A DNA stretch of 64,000 nucleotides from Luteimonas sp. J29 (GCF_000472505.1 NZ_AWZR01000001.1:487693-551692), one strand, 5' to 3'. Counted from the first letter of the stretch, positions 24,907 to 34,256 are shown. Numbers and translations: made by a program. The notes: generated from the letters alone by a model not told the origin.

Positions 24907-26211
24907 ATGGGCATGTTCTCGTGGACCGCGCGGCCGCCGTCGATCCTGCGCGACGGTGGCGTCATCGCCCCCGACGAGCGCCTGCCCTGGCCACAGACCG
25001 GGCTGATGGGCGTGCAGCACGTGATCGCCATGTTCGGCGCCACCGTGCTGGCGCCGATCCTGATGGGCTTCGACCCCAACCTCGCGGTGCTGATGAGCGG
25101 CATCGGCACCCTCATCTTCTTCGTCGTCACCGGTGGCCGGGTGCCGAGCTACCTCGGTTCCTCGTTCGCCTTCATCGGGGTGGTGAACGTGGCCACCGGC
25201 TACGTCGCGGGGCAGGGCGCCAATCCGGCGATCGGCGTGGCCCTGGGCGGCATCATCGCCTGCGGCCTGGCCTACATCGTGGTCGGCGTGCTGGTGCACC
25301 TGGCCGGCACCGGCTGGATCGAGCGCCTGATGCCGCCGGTGGTCACCGGCACCGTGGTCGCGGTGATCGGGCTCAACCTCGCCTCGGTGCCGGTCCGCAA
25401 CATGGCCGCGGACAACTTCGACGCCTGGATGCAGGCGCTCACCTTCGTCTCGGTGGCGCTGGTGGCGGTGTTCGGGCGCGGCATGGTGCAGCGGCTGCTG
25501 ATCCTGCTCGGCCTGCTCGTCGCCAGCGTGGCCTATGCGGTGCTCACCAACGGCATGGGGCTGGGCAAGCCGGTCGACCTCGCGCCGGTCCTCGCCGCGC
25601 CGTGGTTCGGGCTGCCGTCGCTGCACGCGCCGGCGTTCGACAGCCGCGCGGTGATGCTGATCATGCCGGTGGTCATCATCCTGGTGGCGGAGAACCTCGG
25701 CCACATCAAGGCGGTCACGGCGATGACCGGCCGCGACCTCGACCGATACATGGGCCGCGCCTTCATCGGCGACGGCGTGGCGACCGTGGTCTCGGGCGCG
25801 GCCGGCGGCACCGGCGTGACCACCTATGCCGAGAACATTGGCGTGATGGCGGCGACCCGGATCTATTCCACCGCGGTGTTCGTGGTCGCGGCCGCGCTGG
25901 CGATCGCGCTCGGTTTCTCGCCCAAGTTCGGCGCGCTGATCCAGGCCATCCCGCTGCCGGTGATGGGCGGCGTGTCGATCGTGGTGTTCGGCCTGATCGC
26001 GGTGGCCGGGGCCAGGATCTGGGTCGACAACCGGGTCGACTTCTCCGACCCGCGCAACCTCGTCGTCGCCGCCATCCCGTTGATCCTGGGCACCGGCGAG
26101 TTCACCCTGAAGTTCGGCGAGTTCGCCCTCGGCGGCATCGGCACCGCGACCTTCGGCGCGATCGCGCTGCAGGCGCTGCTGGGGCGCGGCGGAACCCGGC
26201 GCCGCGCCTGA
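24907..26211 (+). CDS. uraA: Uracil permease, UraA/NCS2 family
   Basis: A 434-residue membrane protein, about 14 helices, of the nucleobase/ascorbate (NCS2) family. Signatures: QHVIAMFGATVLAP near the start (family QH motif), SSFAFIG, a substrate helix LVAENLGHIKAV (the Glu of the UraA uracil site), and GGTGVTTYAENIGVMAATRI, which is specific to uracil permeases. It imports uracil with protons across the inner membrane. TAAGAT at 24871-24876 and AGGGGA before the ATG provide promoter and RBS candidates. Monocistronic; only 13 bases separate it from the convergent metalloprotease. Confidence 0.94.
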   Translation: MGMFSWTARPPSILRDGGVIAPDERLPWPQTGLMGVQHVIAMFGATVLAPILMGFDPNLAVLMSGIGTLIFFVVTGGRVPSYLGSSFAFIGVVNVATGYVAGQGANPAIGVALGGIIACGLAYIVVGVLVHLAGTGWIERLMPPVVTGTVVAVIGLNLASVPVRNMAADNFDAWMQALTFVSVALVAVFGRGMVQRLLILLGLLVASVAYAVLTNGMGLGKPVDLAPVLAAPWFGLPSLHAPAFDSRAVMLIMPVVIILVAENLGHIKAVTAMTGRDLDRYMGRAFIGDGVATVVSGAAGGTGVTTYAENIGVMAATRIYSTAVFVVAAALAIALGFSPKFGALIQAIPLPVMGGVSIVVFGLIAVAGARIWVDNRVDFSDPRNLVVAAIPLILGTGEFTLKFGEFALGGIGTATFGAIALQALLGRGGTRRRA

Positions 26212-26224
26212 GCGCGGTGGCGGG

Positions 26225-27169
26225 TCACTTGATCGCGGAGGTGTCGGACAGCACCATCCCCGGTTCCCAGCCGCTCTCGCGCAGGAAGGCTTCGGGATCG
26301 TCCATGTCGAGGATCCGCGCCACCGCCGCGCGCTTGTCCGGGGCGTTGGTGAAGTACGCCTTCACGATCCGGTAGCCGACCCAGTAGCCGAGATCGTAGG
26401 GTTCGTCCGAGCCCGGCTGGTAGTTGAACATCCACGGATCGAGGTCGGTGCCGTGCATGTCGGCCACAAACCGCTCCTCGATCTCGCGTTCGCGCCCGCG
26501 CGTCCACTCGGCATGGCGCGCGTTGCCCACGCCGCCGGCGACCAGCTCGGTGAGGAACTCGGCGGCCCCTTCGAGCAGCGACATGCGCAGCACCGTCGCG
26601 TCGGGGTCGCCAGGCTCCAGCCCCGCGCGCGCCAGCGCCTGCCGGGTGTGCACGTACTCGTGCACGACGACGTACACGAAGCGGTCCTCCGGATCGGGAT
26701 TCATGAAGTCGGCCGCGCACAGGGCCTCGAGGCCGATCGTGGCGCCGGACGCGTCCGCCATGCCCACCGGGCGCCCGCGGCCGACGACGATCGCCACTGG
26801 CGGCCAGGCGGCGGTCGGATAGAGCTCCGACAGGCGTCCAAGCGCATCGGCCAGGCGCCGTTCCACCGCTGGCAGCACCGCCAGGCAACGCCGCGCATTG
26901 GCGTAGATCTCCGGCTCCGACTCCAGGCGCTGGGCGATGCGTTCGCCGGTCACGCGCCGCGCCTGCGCGAACGCGCGCAGGCTCCGGCTGCCTTCCGCGA
27001 GGTAGCGGTCCAGCTGCTCGACGCCTGGCCGGCCGCCGGTGGCCTCGTACAGGTCGTAGAAGCGCGTCACGTCCTCGGTGACGATCACCGGCCTGGGGCC
27101 TGCATGGGCCGGCGCCACGCAGGTGCCGCACAGCAGCATCGCCAGGGTGGCGCGCGCGATCACGTTCAT
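26225..27169 (-). CDS. DUF2268-like exported metalloprotease (HExxH), paralogue
   Basis: A 314-residue protein with a signal peptide (MLLCGTCVAPAHA). Zinc motif HEYVHTRQ, downstream Glu candidate in LLEGAAEFLTEL, and the C-terminal block YDLGYWVGYRIVKAYF shared with the protein at 20.9-21.9 kb. It differs in having a signal peptide instead of a lipobox. The two probably arose by duplication. Substrate unknown. No RBS stands out. Convergent with uraA. Confidence 0.82.
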   Translation of the reverse strand: MNVIARATLAMLLCGTCVAPAHAGPRPVIVTEDVTRFYDLYEATGGRPGVEQLDRYLAEGSRSLRAFAQARRVTGERIAQRLESEPEIYANARRCLAVLPAVERRLADALGRLSELYPTAAWPPVAIVVGRGRPVGMADASGATIGLEALCAADFMNPDPEDRFVYVVVHEYVHTRQALARAGLEPGDPDATVLRMSLLEGAAEFLTELVAGGVGNARHAEWTRGREREIEERFVADMHGTDLDPWMFNYQPGSDEPYDLGYWVGYRIVKAYFTNAPDKRAAVARILDMDDPEAFLRESGWEPGMVLSDTSAIK

Positions 27170-27308
27170 GGGTCGAACCTATCGCGGCCGGTCACATGCC
27201 TGCAGTGTCGATCGTCATGGACACGACATCGTTGCCGGTGCGCGGGCTGGCGTGGTCTGATCCGCGTGCGGGCGCATGCGGCCACCCGTTCGCGACGAGG
27301 AGAGCGCC

Positions 27309-28433
27309 ATGTGGAAGACCAGGCTGTCGGGCCCACTGTTTGTTGCCCTGCTGTGCGTCGCGCAGGCCGTTGCGTCGGAGCTGTCGCCGGCGATGTCGCG
27401 CGCCGACGCGGTCGGCGTGATCGCCGAACTGCGCCGCATCGTGGCGCCGCGAGGCGTCGAGCGCTACGAGTTCGTGGACGTTGGCGGCATCCGCCAGTTC
27501 GTCAGCATCCGCGGCCAGGACCGCGCCAATCCCGTGCTGCTGGTCGTGCATGGCGGACCGGGCTTCCCGACGTCCGGCATCGCCTGGTGGGCGACGCGCC
27601 CGCTGGAGGAGTACTTCACCGTCGTGCATTGGGACCAGCGCGGCGCCGGCAGGACCCACCTCGCCAATGATCCCGCCGCGGTCGCGCCGACCATGACGCG
27701 GGCGCGTTTCGTGGACGACATCGAGGAGCTCGTCGCCTGGCTCAGGACCGAGTTCCGGCAGGACAAGGTGTTCGTGCTCGGGACTTCGTGGGGCAGCGTG
27801 ATCGGCCTGGAGTTCGCCAGCCGCAGGTCCGACTGGCTGCATGCCTACATCGGCATGGGCCAGGCCGTCGACATCCCCGAGAGCGAGCGCCGCGGCCACG
27901 CATACGCACTCGCGGCCGCGCGGGCCGAAGGCAACGCGCAGGCGATCGCCGAACTCGAATCCGTCATGCCCTACGCGGCACCGGGCAAGCCGATCCCGCT
28001 CGAGCACATCGTGCTCGAACGCAAGTGGTCGGACCACTACGGCGGGGTGATGGCCTACCGCCAGGGCCAGGTGGACGGCATGGCGGTGCGCCTTTCGCCC
28101 GAGTATCCGGACGAAGACGCCGCGCGCGCCTATGCCGGCAACGGCTGGTCGCAGGACTTCCTGCTCAGCGACGTGCTGGGCGTGGACCTCGGCCACGTCA
28201 CCCGACTCGACTGCCCGCTGCTGGTCCTGGCCGGCCGCCACGACCGCACAGTCAACTCATCCGTCGCGCGCGAGTGGTTCGACGCGGTGGAGGCCCCCTA
28301 CAAGCACTTCGAGTGGTTCGAGCACTCGGCCCACGAGATCCTCGCCGAGGAACCCGGCAAGCTGCTCCTCACCCTGGTCCAGCACGCGCGCCCGCTCGCC
28401 GACCCACCCCCCGCCGCCGGCGGCGCCCCGTAG
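27309..28433 (+). CDS. Exported alpha/beta hydrolase, proline iminopeptidase-like
   Basis: A 374-residue protein with signal peptide (SGPLFVALLCVAQAVASE). The S33 pattern is complete: HGGPGFP oxyanion loop, DQRGAGRT, nucleophile Ser in LGTSWGS, Asp in LAGRHDRTV, His in FEHSAHE. S33 enzymes remove N-terminal proline or act on related substrates; export makes a peptide-scavenging role more likely, but other esters are possible. GAGGAG precedes the ATG. The TAG stop lies within a GTAGGAGCGGCTTCAGCCGC element, so the 3' end coincides with a REP. Confidence 0.9.
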   Translation: MWKTRLSGPLFVALLCVAQAVASELSPAMSRADAVGVIAELRRIVAPRGVERYEFVDVGGIRQFVSIRGQDRANPVLLVVHGGPGFPTSGIAWWATRPLEEYFTVVHWDQRGAGRTHLANDPAAVAPTMTRARFVDDIEELVAWLRTEFRQDKVFVLGTSWGSVIGLEFASRRSDWLHAYIGMGQAVDIPESERRGHAYALAAARAEGNAQAIAELESVMPYAAPGKPIPLEHIVLERKWSDHYGGVMAYRQGQVDGMAVRLSPEYPDEDAARAYAGNGWSQDFLLSDVLGVDLGHVTRLDCPLLVLAGRHDRTVNSSVAREWFDAVEAPYKHFEWFEHSAHEILAEEPGKLLLTLVQHARPLADPPPAAGGAP

Positions 28434-28452
28434 GAGCGGCTTCAGCCGCGAC
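28430..28452. repeat. Single GTAGGAGCGGCTTCAGCCGC REP element
   Basis: GTAGGAGCGGCTTCAGCCGC with stem GCGGCT/AGCCGC and the GTAG tetranucleotide at its 5' end, of a type very frequent in Xanthomonadaceae and Pseudomonas. The stop codon of the upstream hydrolase is the TAG of this GTAG. Confidence 0.75.
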
Positions 28453-28506
28453 CCGGCCATCCTCGCGGCGACGGGCATCGCGCCCCGTCCCACGGCACCC
28501 GGGCAC

Positions 28507-29018
28507 TCAGCCTGTGGTCTCGAACGCCGCGTGGTAGGCGACGGTGCCGGCTGGCAGGTCGTGGCCGAAGGGCAGGGCCTGGAAGTACTCCGCCGGGACG
28601 TCCGGCAGCACCAGTCCGGGCACCGTGCGGAACCCGAAGCGCCCGTAGAAGGACGGCTCGCCGAGGACCACGCAGCCGGGGCCGACCCGGCCGTGCGCAG
28701 CGCGTCGAGTACATGCACGACCAGGCGCGTGCCGATGCCGCGGCCCTGGTGCCCCGGCGCCACCGAGACCGGGCCCATGCCGTGCCAGCCGGCCGCGCCG
28801 CCGCTGATCTCCACGGGCGACGCACCCGCGTGCCCGACCACCACGCCGTCCTCCGTCGCCACCAGCGAGACCGACAGGCAGCCCGCCTCGCGCAGCGCGC
28901 GCACGATGAACTGTTCGGTGCCGCTCGAATAGGCGACGGTGCCGAACGCCGCGCGCGTGACGGCCTCGATCGCCGCCGCGTCCTGGTCCCGCTCGTCGCG
29001 AATGTCGAAGGGGTGCAT
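28507..29018 (-). pseudogene. GNAT N-acetyltransferase broken by a one-base frameshift
   Basis: The first frame reads a normal GNAT from FDIRDERDQDAAAI through the acetyl-CoA loop QGRGIGTRLVVHVLDALR. It then loses homology at about 28703. The next frame continues GPGCVVLGEPSFYGRFGFRT to AYHAAFETTG, the exact expected C-terminal half (YYGRFGF motif). Insertion of one base in ctgcgcacgg restores a single protein of about 170 residues. It is either a recent pseudogene or a sequencing indel. Family: YhbS-like putative acetyltransferases. Confidence 0.82.
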
Positions 29019-29104
29019 CTGGCGGGGCCACGGTGCCTGGGGATCCAATCCTGACACGTGGGCGCCGCCGCTGCCCGGCCAACGCCTTTGGACCGGACAC
29101 GACG

Positions 29105-29161
29105 GGAAGAAGCGCCGCCGGACGGACGGGTGGGAGGAGGAGGCCGTCCGCCCGGCGGCGC
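29105..29161 (-). terminator. Rho-independent terminator of the cysK-cyclase operon
   Basis: On the minus strand, a 16-bp stem with one mismatch (GCGCCGCCGGGCGGAC / GTCCGTCCGGCGGCGC), 18-base loop, then TTCTTCCC. It lies directly after the cyclase stop codon. Confidence 0.7.
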
Positions 29162-29171
29162 GGGACGGGTG

Positions 29172-29921
29172 CTAGAGGACCGCGTAGGCACGCACCGGGA
29201 AGGTGCCCATGCCCTGGACCTTCACCGGCACCGCGGAGAAGCGGAAGCCCGACGACGGCAGCTGCTCCAGCCCGCGCATGTGCTCGACGATCGGGATCCC
29301 GGCCGCGAGCAGCAGGGTGTGCACCGGCCGGCGCCTGTCTTCCATGTCGTCGATGTTGAGCGAGTCGATGCCCACGAGCACCGCGCCCTGGTCGCGCAGG
29401 TGGCGCGCCGCGTCCTCGGTGAGGTAGGGGTGGCCCTGGAAGTACCGCTCCGTGCGCCAGTGCCGCGCCCAGCCGGTGTGCACCAGCACCGCCTTGCCCG
29501 CGACGTCGAGGCCCTCGAAGTCGGCGGCGGTGATCGCGCGCTGTCCGCGCTCGGGCACGTGCAGCGCCACCGCGGGCAGGTCGGCCACCGAGGAGAGCTC
29601 GAGGCCGGCCAGGTCGGTGCCGCCGTCGAAGCGGTGGGACGGCGTGTCCAGGTAGGTGCCGGTGTTCGCCACCATGCTGATCCGGCCGATCTGGAACTCG
29701 GTGCCCGGCGCGTAGTGCGCGCGGGACTGCACGTAGGCGATGTGGTCCTCGATCCGCGCCGCGGGCAGGCCGGGGAAGGTTTCCATGCCGTCCTCGATGG
29801 CGTGGCTGAGGTCGATGAAACGTCGGGGCGTCGGTTGCATGTAGGCCTCCGGGGGATAGGCGAGCAATGCGAACAGCAGCGGCAGCAGGAACTGCGCGAG
29901 CGCATGGGCGGCCGGCCTCAT
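29172..29921 (-). CDS. Cyclase family protein (kynurenine formamidase-like)
   Basis: A protein of 249 residues from the ATG at 29921, or 222 from the ATG at 29840. The cyclase/formamidase core is clear: FIDLSHAIEDGMETFPG, MVANTGTYLDTPSHRFDGG (metal-binding HxxxD-type motif is TPSHRFD here), VLVHTGWARHW, and GIDSLNIDD. The family hydrolyses formyl-amides or cyclises polyketides with a divalent metal. The upstream start overlaps the cysK stop as ATGA with GGGAGG in front and adds a hydrophobic leader (FLLPLLFALLAY); the inner start has GGAGG at ideal spacing and matches homologue length. Coupled to cysK either way. Confidence 0.88.
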   Translation of the reverse strand: MRPAAHALAQFLLPLLFALLAYPPEAYMQPTPRRFIDLSHAIEDGMETFPGLPAARIEDHIAYVQSRAHYAPGTEFQIGRISMVANTGTYLDTPSHRFDGGTDLAGLELSSVADLPAVALHVPERGQRAITAADFEGLDVAGKAVLVHTGWARHWRTERYFQGHPYLTEDAARHLRDQGAVLVGIDSLNIDDMEDRRRPVHTLLLAAGIPIVEHMRGLEQLPSSGFRFSAVPVKVQGMGTFPVRAYAVL

Positions 29922-30889
29922 CGGGCGCCTCCCTCGAGCTCCGCCAGCCAGGCGTCGTCGGACCCGTCGCCGATGTCGCTGAACAGGGGCGTGGAGAAGT
30001 ATCGCTCACCCGTGTCGGGCAGCATCGCCAGGATGCTGGCCCCGGGTCGCGCGGACGCCGCCGCCTTGAGCGCCGCGGCGACCGTGGCGCCGGCCGAGAT
30101 GCCGACGAGGATGCCCTCGTGCGTGGCCATCCGGCGCGCGGCGTCGATGGCTTCGTCGTCGCCGACCGTGAGCAGCACGTCGCAGGCATCTCGGTCGAGC
30201 ACCGCGGGCAGGAAGTCGGGCGTCCAGCCCTGGATCCTGTGCGGCGCCCACGGCCCGCCGCCGAGCAGCGGGGCGCCAGCGGGCTCGGCCACCACGATCG
30301 ACTTCTCCGGGCGCGCCGCGCGCAGCACGGCGCTCACGCCGGTGAGGGTGCCGCCGGTGCCCCAGCCGGTCACGAAATGGTCGAGCGGGCGGCCGGCGAA
30401 GTCGCGCAGGATCTCGGCCGTCGTGCTCTGGCGGTGGTAGGCGGGGTTGGCCTCGTTCTCGAACTGGCGCGCGAGGAACCAGCCGTGCCGGCGCGCCAGC
30501 TCCTCGGCCACGCGCACCATGCCGCTGCCGCGTTCGGCGGCGGGCGTCAGGATCACGTGCGCGCCGAACGCCTTCATCAGGCGGCGGCGCTCGACCGAGA
30601 AGGTCTCGGCCATCACCGCTACGAACCGGTAGCCGCGCGCGGCCGCGACCATCGCCAGGGCGATGCCGGTGTTGCCGGAGGTGGCCTCGACGATGGTGTC
30701 GCCTGGCCTGAGCAGGCCGCGCTTCTCGGCGTCGAGGACGATGGCCAGGGCGAGGCGGTCCTTGACCGAACCGCCGGGGTTGAAGGACTCGACCTTCACG
30801 TACAGGTCGACGTGCGGAGGCGCGATGCGCTGGAGCCGGACCACCGGGGTGTGGCCGATGGTGCCGAGGATGCTGTCGTGGATGGGCAT
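29918..30889 (-). CDS. cysK: Cysteine synthase (O-acetylserine sulfhydrylase)
   Basis: A 323-residue PLP enzyme making cysteine from O-acetylserine and sulfide. PLP lysine Lys43 in FNPGGSVKDR, phosphate loop/substrate motif TSGNTGIAL (70-78), QFENEANP, GWGTGGTLTG, and GISAGATVAA near the C-terminus. The start PIHDSILGTIGHTP is typical of CysK. It overlaps the cyclase gene by four bases and is divergent from the winged-helix/TPR regulator. CysM cannot be fully excluded. Confidence 0.92.
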   Translation of the reverse strand: MPIHDSILGTIGHTPVVRLQRIAPPHVDLYVKVESFNPGGSVKDRLALAIVLDAEKRGLLRPGDTIVEATSGNTGIALAMVAAARGYRFVAVMAETFSVERRRLMKAFGAHVILTPAAERGSGMVRVAEELARRHGWFLARQFENEANPAYHRQSTTAEILRDFAGRPLDHFVTGWGTGGTLTGVSAVLRAARPEKSIVVAEPAGAPLLGGGPWAPHRIQGWTPDFLPAVLDRDACDVLLTVGDDEAIDAARRMATHEGILVGISAGATVAAALKAAASARPGASILAMLPDTGERYFSTPLFSDIGDGSDDAWLAELEGGAR

Positions 30890-31067
30890 GGGAAGTCCGT
30901 GCTGCAGGGGGTGGGGCCGTCCCGCGGGGGGCGGGTGGCCGGGCCATGTTCCCGGGGCCGGCCCCGCCACGCTTGAGGAATCGGCTCGGGAAAGCTTGGG
31001 AAATCCTTGGGCCGGGCCGCCCGGCGCCGCGCTTTGCGTAAGACATCGCAGCCCCGTTCCCGCCGCG

Positions 31068-32618
31068 ATGACCACTCCCCTGTCCATCCACGACGTGTTG
31101 ATCGACTTCGACGGCCACCGCGTGCTGCGCGGCGGCGTGGAGCAGCCGCTCGAACCCAAGGCCTTCGCGGTGCTGTCGCTGATGGCGTCGGCGCCGGGGC
31201 GGGTGTTCGCCCGCGACGAGATCCTCGATGCCGTGTGGGGCCATCGTCACGTCAGCCCCGGCGTGCTCAACCGGGTGATGTCGCTGTTGCGCCAGGCGCT
31301 GGGCGAGGACGCGCAGGCCCCGCGCCTGCTGCATACCGTGCATGGCGTGGGCTACCGCTTCGAGGCCGGGACGGCGCCGGTCGCGGTCGAAACGGTCGCG
31401 TCGCCCGCCGGCGATGCACCGGTGCCGGCCGGCGGGCGTCCGTCGCTGGCGGTGCTGCCGTTCCGCACCCTCGGCGGCGGCCGGCACCGCACCGCCCTGG
31501 GCGCCGCATTCGCCGCGGAACTGATCGCGGAGCTCTCGCGCCTGCGCTGGCTGTTCGTGATCGCGCGTGGTTCCTCGTTCCGCTTCGCCGCCGACGACGG
31601 CGACTTCGACCGCATCGGCCGCCTGCTCGGCGCCCGCTATTGCCTGCGCGGCCTGCTCGAACTCGACGAGCCGCGCGCGGCGATCACGGTCGAGCTCGTC
31701 GACACCGGCGACGGCCACGTGGTCTGGGGCGACCGCCTTGCCGGTCCGCTGGACGGCCTGCACGCGCTGCGCGAGGAAGTGCGTGCACGCACGCTCACCG
31801 CGCTGGAGCTGCATATCCCGCTGCACGAAGCCGCGCTGGCGCAATCGCGCCAGCCCCGGGACATCGATGCCTGGGCCGCCTTCCACCTCGGCGTGCGCCA
31901 CCTCTACCGCTTCACCCGCAGCGACAACGACGCCGCGCTGCGCTGGTTCGGCCGCGCCGTCGAACTGGACCCGAAGTTCCCGCGCGCGCACGCCGGGCTG
32001 TCCTTCGGTCATTTCATGACCGCGTTCCTGCGCCACACCGACGACGTCGCGGCCGAGACCTCGCGCGCCCGCCGCTGCGCCGAGCACGCGTTCGAACTCG
32101 ACCCGCTGGACCCGTTCGTCAACCTCGCCCTGGGTCGCAGTTTCTGGCTGGAGGGCGATCTCGAATCCGGCCTGGCCTGGCTTGAGCGCACCACCGGGCT
32201 CAGCCCGAACTACGCCCAGGCGGTGTACTCGCGCGCCTTCGTCGAGGCCCTGCACGGTCAGGCCCACGGTGCGAAGCAGCACGCCGACCTGGCGATGCGG
32301 CTCAGCCCGCTCGACCCGCTGTACTACGGCATGCAGGGCACGCACGCCTTCGCCCACCTGGCCCTTGGCGAGGACCGCGAGGCCGCCGCCTGGGCCGCGC
32401 GCGCCGCGCGCTCGCCCGGCGCGCACGAGCTGATCTCGATGAATGCCGCGGTCACCGCGCTGCTTGCCGGCGACGCGCCGGCTGCCGCACGCTGGGCCGC
32501 CGACGTGCGCGCACGCAACCCCGCGCTTGGCCGGGACGACTACTTCCGCGCCTTCCCGATGCGCGTGGACGCGGCGCGCAGGCGGGTCGAGGGCGCACTG
32601 CGGCGGCTGGGGTTCTGA
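31068..32618 (+). CDS. Winged-helix/TPR transcriptional regulator (CadC-like N-terminus)
   Basis: A 516-residue regulator. Residues 1-105 are an OmpR/PhoB-type winged helix (PKAFAVLSLMASAPGRVFAR, EILDAVWGHRHVSPGVLNRV, HTVHGVGYRFE). Next comes a TolB-N/FlgO-like segment (SLAVLPFRTLGGG, FVIARGSSFRF, RYCLRGLLELD) seen in adenylate-cyclase-type TPR proteins, then several TPRs (AVELDPKFPRAHAGLSFGHF, FELDPLDPFVNLALGRSFW). There is no receiver domain and no transmembrane helix, so it probably senses a ligand or protein partner via the TPRs. Divergent from cysK. Target genes unknown. Confidence 0.9.
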   Translation: MTTPLSIHDVLIDFDGHRVLRGGVEQPLEPKAFAVLSLMASAPGRVFARDEILDAVWGHRHVSPGVLNRVMSLLRQALGEDAQAPRLLHTVHGVGYRFEAGTAPVAVETVASPAGDAPVPAGGRPSLAVLPFRTLGGGRHRTALGAAFAAELIAELSRLRWLFVIARGSSFRFAADDGDFDRIGRLLGARYCLRGLLELDEPRAAITVELVDTGDGHVVWGDRLAGPLDGLHALREEVRARTLTALELHIPLHEAALAQSRQPRDIDAWAAFHLGVRHLYRFTRSDNDAALRWFGRAVELDPKFPRAHAGLSFGHFMTAFLRHTDDVAAETSRARRCAEHAFELDPLDPFVNLALGRSFWLEGDLESGLAWLERTTGLSPNYAQAVYSRAFVEALHGQAHGAKQHADLAMRLSPLDPLYYGMQGTHAFAHLALGEDREAAAWAARAARSPGAHELISMNAAVTALLAGDAPAAARWAADVRARNPALGRDDYFRAFPMRVDAARRRVEGALRRLGF

Positions 32619-32621
32619 GTG

Positions 32622-32818
32622 CGCCCGGCCGCAGGCCGCATCCGGGAATGCCTGGTCGGGTCAGGGCGAGGGTCCCGGGTGCGCTGCGCTTACCCGGGCT
32701 ACGGATGGGGCATCGTGTCGCGGAGGTGCGTAGCCCGGACAAGGCCACAGGTCGCATCCGGGTTGCCTCGTCGCGTCAGGGCGAGGGTCCCGGGTGCGCT
32801 TCGCTTACCCGGGCTACG
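32622..32818. repeat. Two BIME-like REP units
   Basis: Each unit pairs a left half (GTAGCCCGGACAAGGC...GCATCCGGG) with a right half (CCCGGGTGCGCTGCGCTTAC then CCGGGCTACG): units at 32622-32703 (left half truncated) and 32730-32818. Each half is a hairpin and the unit is bounded by GTAGCCCGG/CCGGGCTAC. Confidence 0.85.
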
Positions 32819-32828
32819 GCCATGCGGG

Positions 32829-33422
32829 TCAGTGGGTGACGCGGCCCGGCAGCAGGTCGGGCAGGCGTTCGAGGGGCAGGTAGCCTTCGGATTCCGGGTC
32901 GGCGGGCAGGGCGCCGACCTGGAGGTGGTGGACCTGCGCGGCCAACGCAAGCTCGCCGATGCCCACTTCGAGCATGGTGTAGGCCGCATCGAGGAAGTCG
33001 TCCTCGCGTCCGGCATCGTAGTGCGGGAACGCGACCTCGAGGCCAAAGAAGCCAGGATCGTCGGGATCCTCGAGCGCCGCGAAGCGCGCCTGCTTCGGAT
33101 CGACCGCGATCCCCGAGCGGTTGAGCACGAAGCCGAACCCGCGCGGCGGCTTGAACGCGGTGATCTCCCAGCCCTCGAGCCGGGGCGCCGCGTCCACCAG
33201 CGCCACCACGTCGGGGAAGGCCTCGGCGTTGCCTTCGGCGGTGATGATCAGGTGGCCGGTACCGTCGCGCAGGACGCCCATCTCGAACCACAGCTGGTCG
33301 GAGACCTGGTGCAGGTGCTCGAGCAGTTCATCGGTCAGCGCCTCGCGGCCCGGATCGGTCCGGTCCTTGAACTGCCGTTCGTGGGCGGTGAACCATTGCC
33401 AGAAGTCGTCGGATGCCGTCAC
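32829..33422 (-). CDS. Protein of unknown function
   Basis: A 197-residue, acidic, soluble-looking protein starting DDFWQWFTAHERQF. It alternates helices and strands (GTGHLIITAEGNAEAFPDVV, WEITAFKPPRGFGF, FPHYDAG, YTMLEVGIGELALAAQVHH). I recall this pattern from proteins annotated as hypothetical beside other small genes in Xanthomonadaceae, without function. No signal peptide. REP units abut its 3' end. Confidence 0.72.
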   Translation of the reverse strand: MTASDDFWQWFTAHERQFKDRTDPGREALTDELLEHLHQVSDQLWFEMGVLRDGTGHLIITAEGNAEAFPDVVALVDAAPRLEGWEITAFKPPRGFGFVLNRSGIAVDPKQARFAALEDPDDPGFFGLEVAFPHYDAGREDDFLDAAYTMLEVGIGELALAAQVHHLQVGALPADPESEGYLPLERLPDLLPGRVTH

Positions 33423-33533
33423 GTGGCGCCTGCGCGGGAAGAGCAGGCGCCAGTGTGCACCGGCCCGACCGCGCGCACCACTGCCGCGGTGGTGCCCGCG
33501 CAGCGGCTGCCGGCGCGGCGGTGGCCGGACGGA

Positions 33534-34031
33534 TCAGTCCAGCCAGGTGCCGCCGCCGGCCTGGCAGCTGGCCGGCAGCGAGGCGAGGTCGTCGTGGCTG
33601 CGCTCGTAGTAGAACGCGTGCAGTGAGGACTGGCCGAAGAGGCCCTTGCAGCTGCCCTGGCTGGGGCTCGGGCAGGTGTCCAGGTAGGTCACTTCGCCCG
33701 CCTTGCCGCCCATCTGGGCCGAGGTCTGCGCCAGCGACTCGCACAGTTCGCGGTGCGCCTGTTCCGGGATGTCGGCGCCCGCCTGCAGGCAGTCGCGCGA
33801 GCGCACGCGCTGGCCGAGGATCTCGAATTCGCCGGCGATCATGCAGGCGCGGGTCGCGGCGTCGGTGGCGACCGCCGGCGCCGCCACTGCCTCGGCGTGC
33901 GCGGATCCGGTCGTGGCCGGTTCGGCCGGCGCGGCCGCATCGGCGGGCGACGTTGCCGGGCCATCGGCCTGCGAGCAGGCGGTGGCGACCACGGCCAGGA
34001 ACAGGGAGGCGGCAAGCATTCCGTTTCGCAT
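33534..34031 (-). CDS. Lipoprotein of unknown function
   Basis: A 165-residue lipoprotein with lipobox VVATAC, an Ala/Pro-rich linker, and a Cys-rich mature domain (AACMIAGE-like start, RDCLQAG, ELCESLAQ, DTCPSPSQGSCKG, SCQAGGGTW), six cysteines likely in three disulfides. AAGG precedes the ATG. No family recognised. It lies between two REP clusters. Confidence 0.7.
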   Translation of the reverse strand: MRNGMLAASLFLAVVATACSQADGPATSPADAAAPAEPATTGSAHAEAVAAPAVATDAATRACMIAGEFEILGQRVRSRDCLQAGADIPEQAHRELCESLAQTSAQMGGKAGEVTYLDTCPSPSQGSCKGLFGQSSLHAFYYERSHDDLASLPASCQAGGGTWLD

Positions 34032-34116
34032 CGTTGGGCCTTCGTGGTGGAAAGCGGGGCATCCTGCCATCGCGGCCCGGGTCGCCAAGCGTGGCGAACG
34101 TCACGTGTATGGCGGA

Positions 34117-34241
34117 CCCGGGTGCGCTGCGCTTACCCGGGCTACGGGGCGTCGCCCGGACAAGGCCATCGGCCGCATCCGGGACCGCGTGGCAATGATC
34201 GACGCGGCGGACCCGGGTGCGCTGCGCTTACCCGGGCTACG
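34117..34241. repeat. REP right half plus one BIME-like unit
   Basis: Right half at 34117-34146, then a full unit: left half GTCGCCCGGACAAGGCC from 34152 and right half at 34212-34241. Same family as the other units. Confidence 0.85.
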
Positions 34242-34256
34242 AGGACTACGGCGGCG

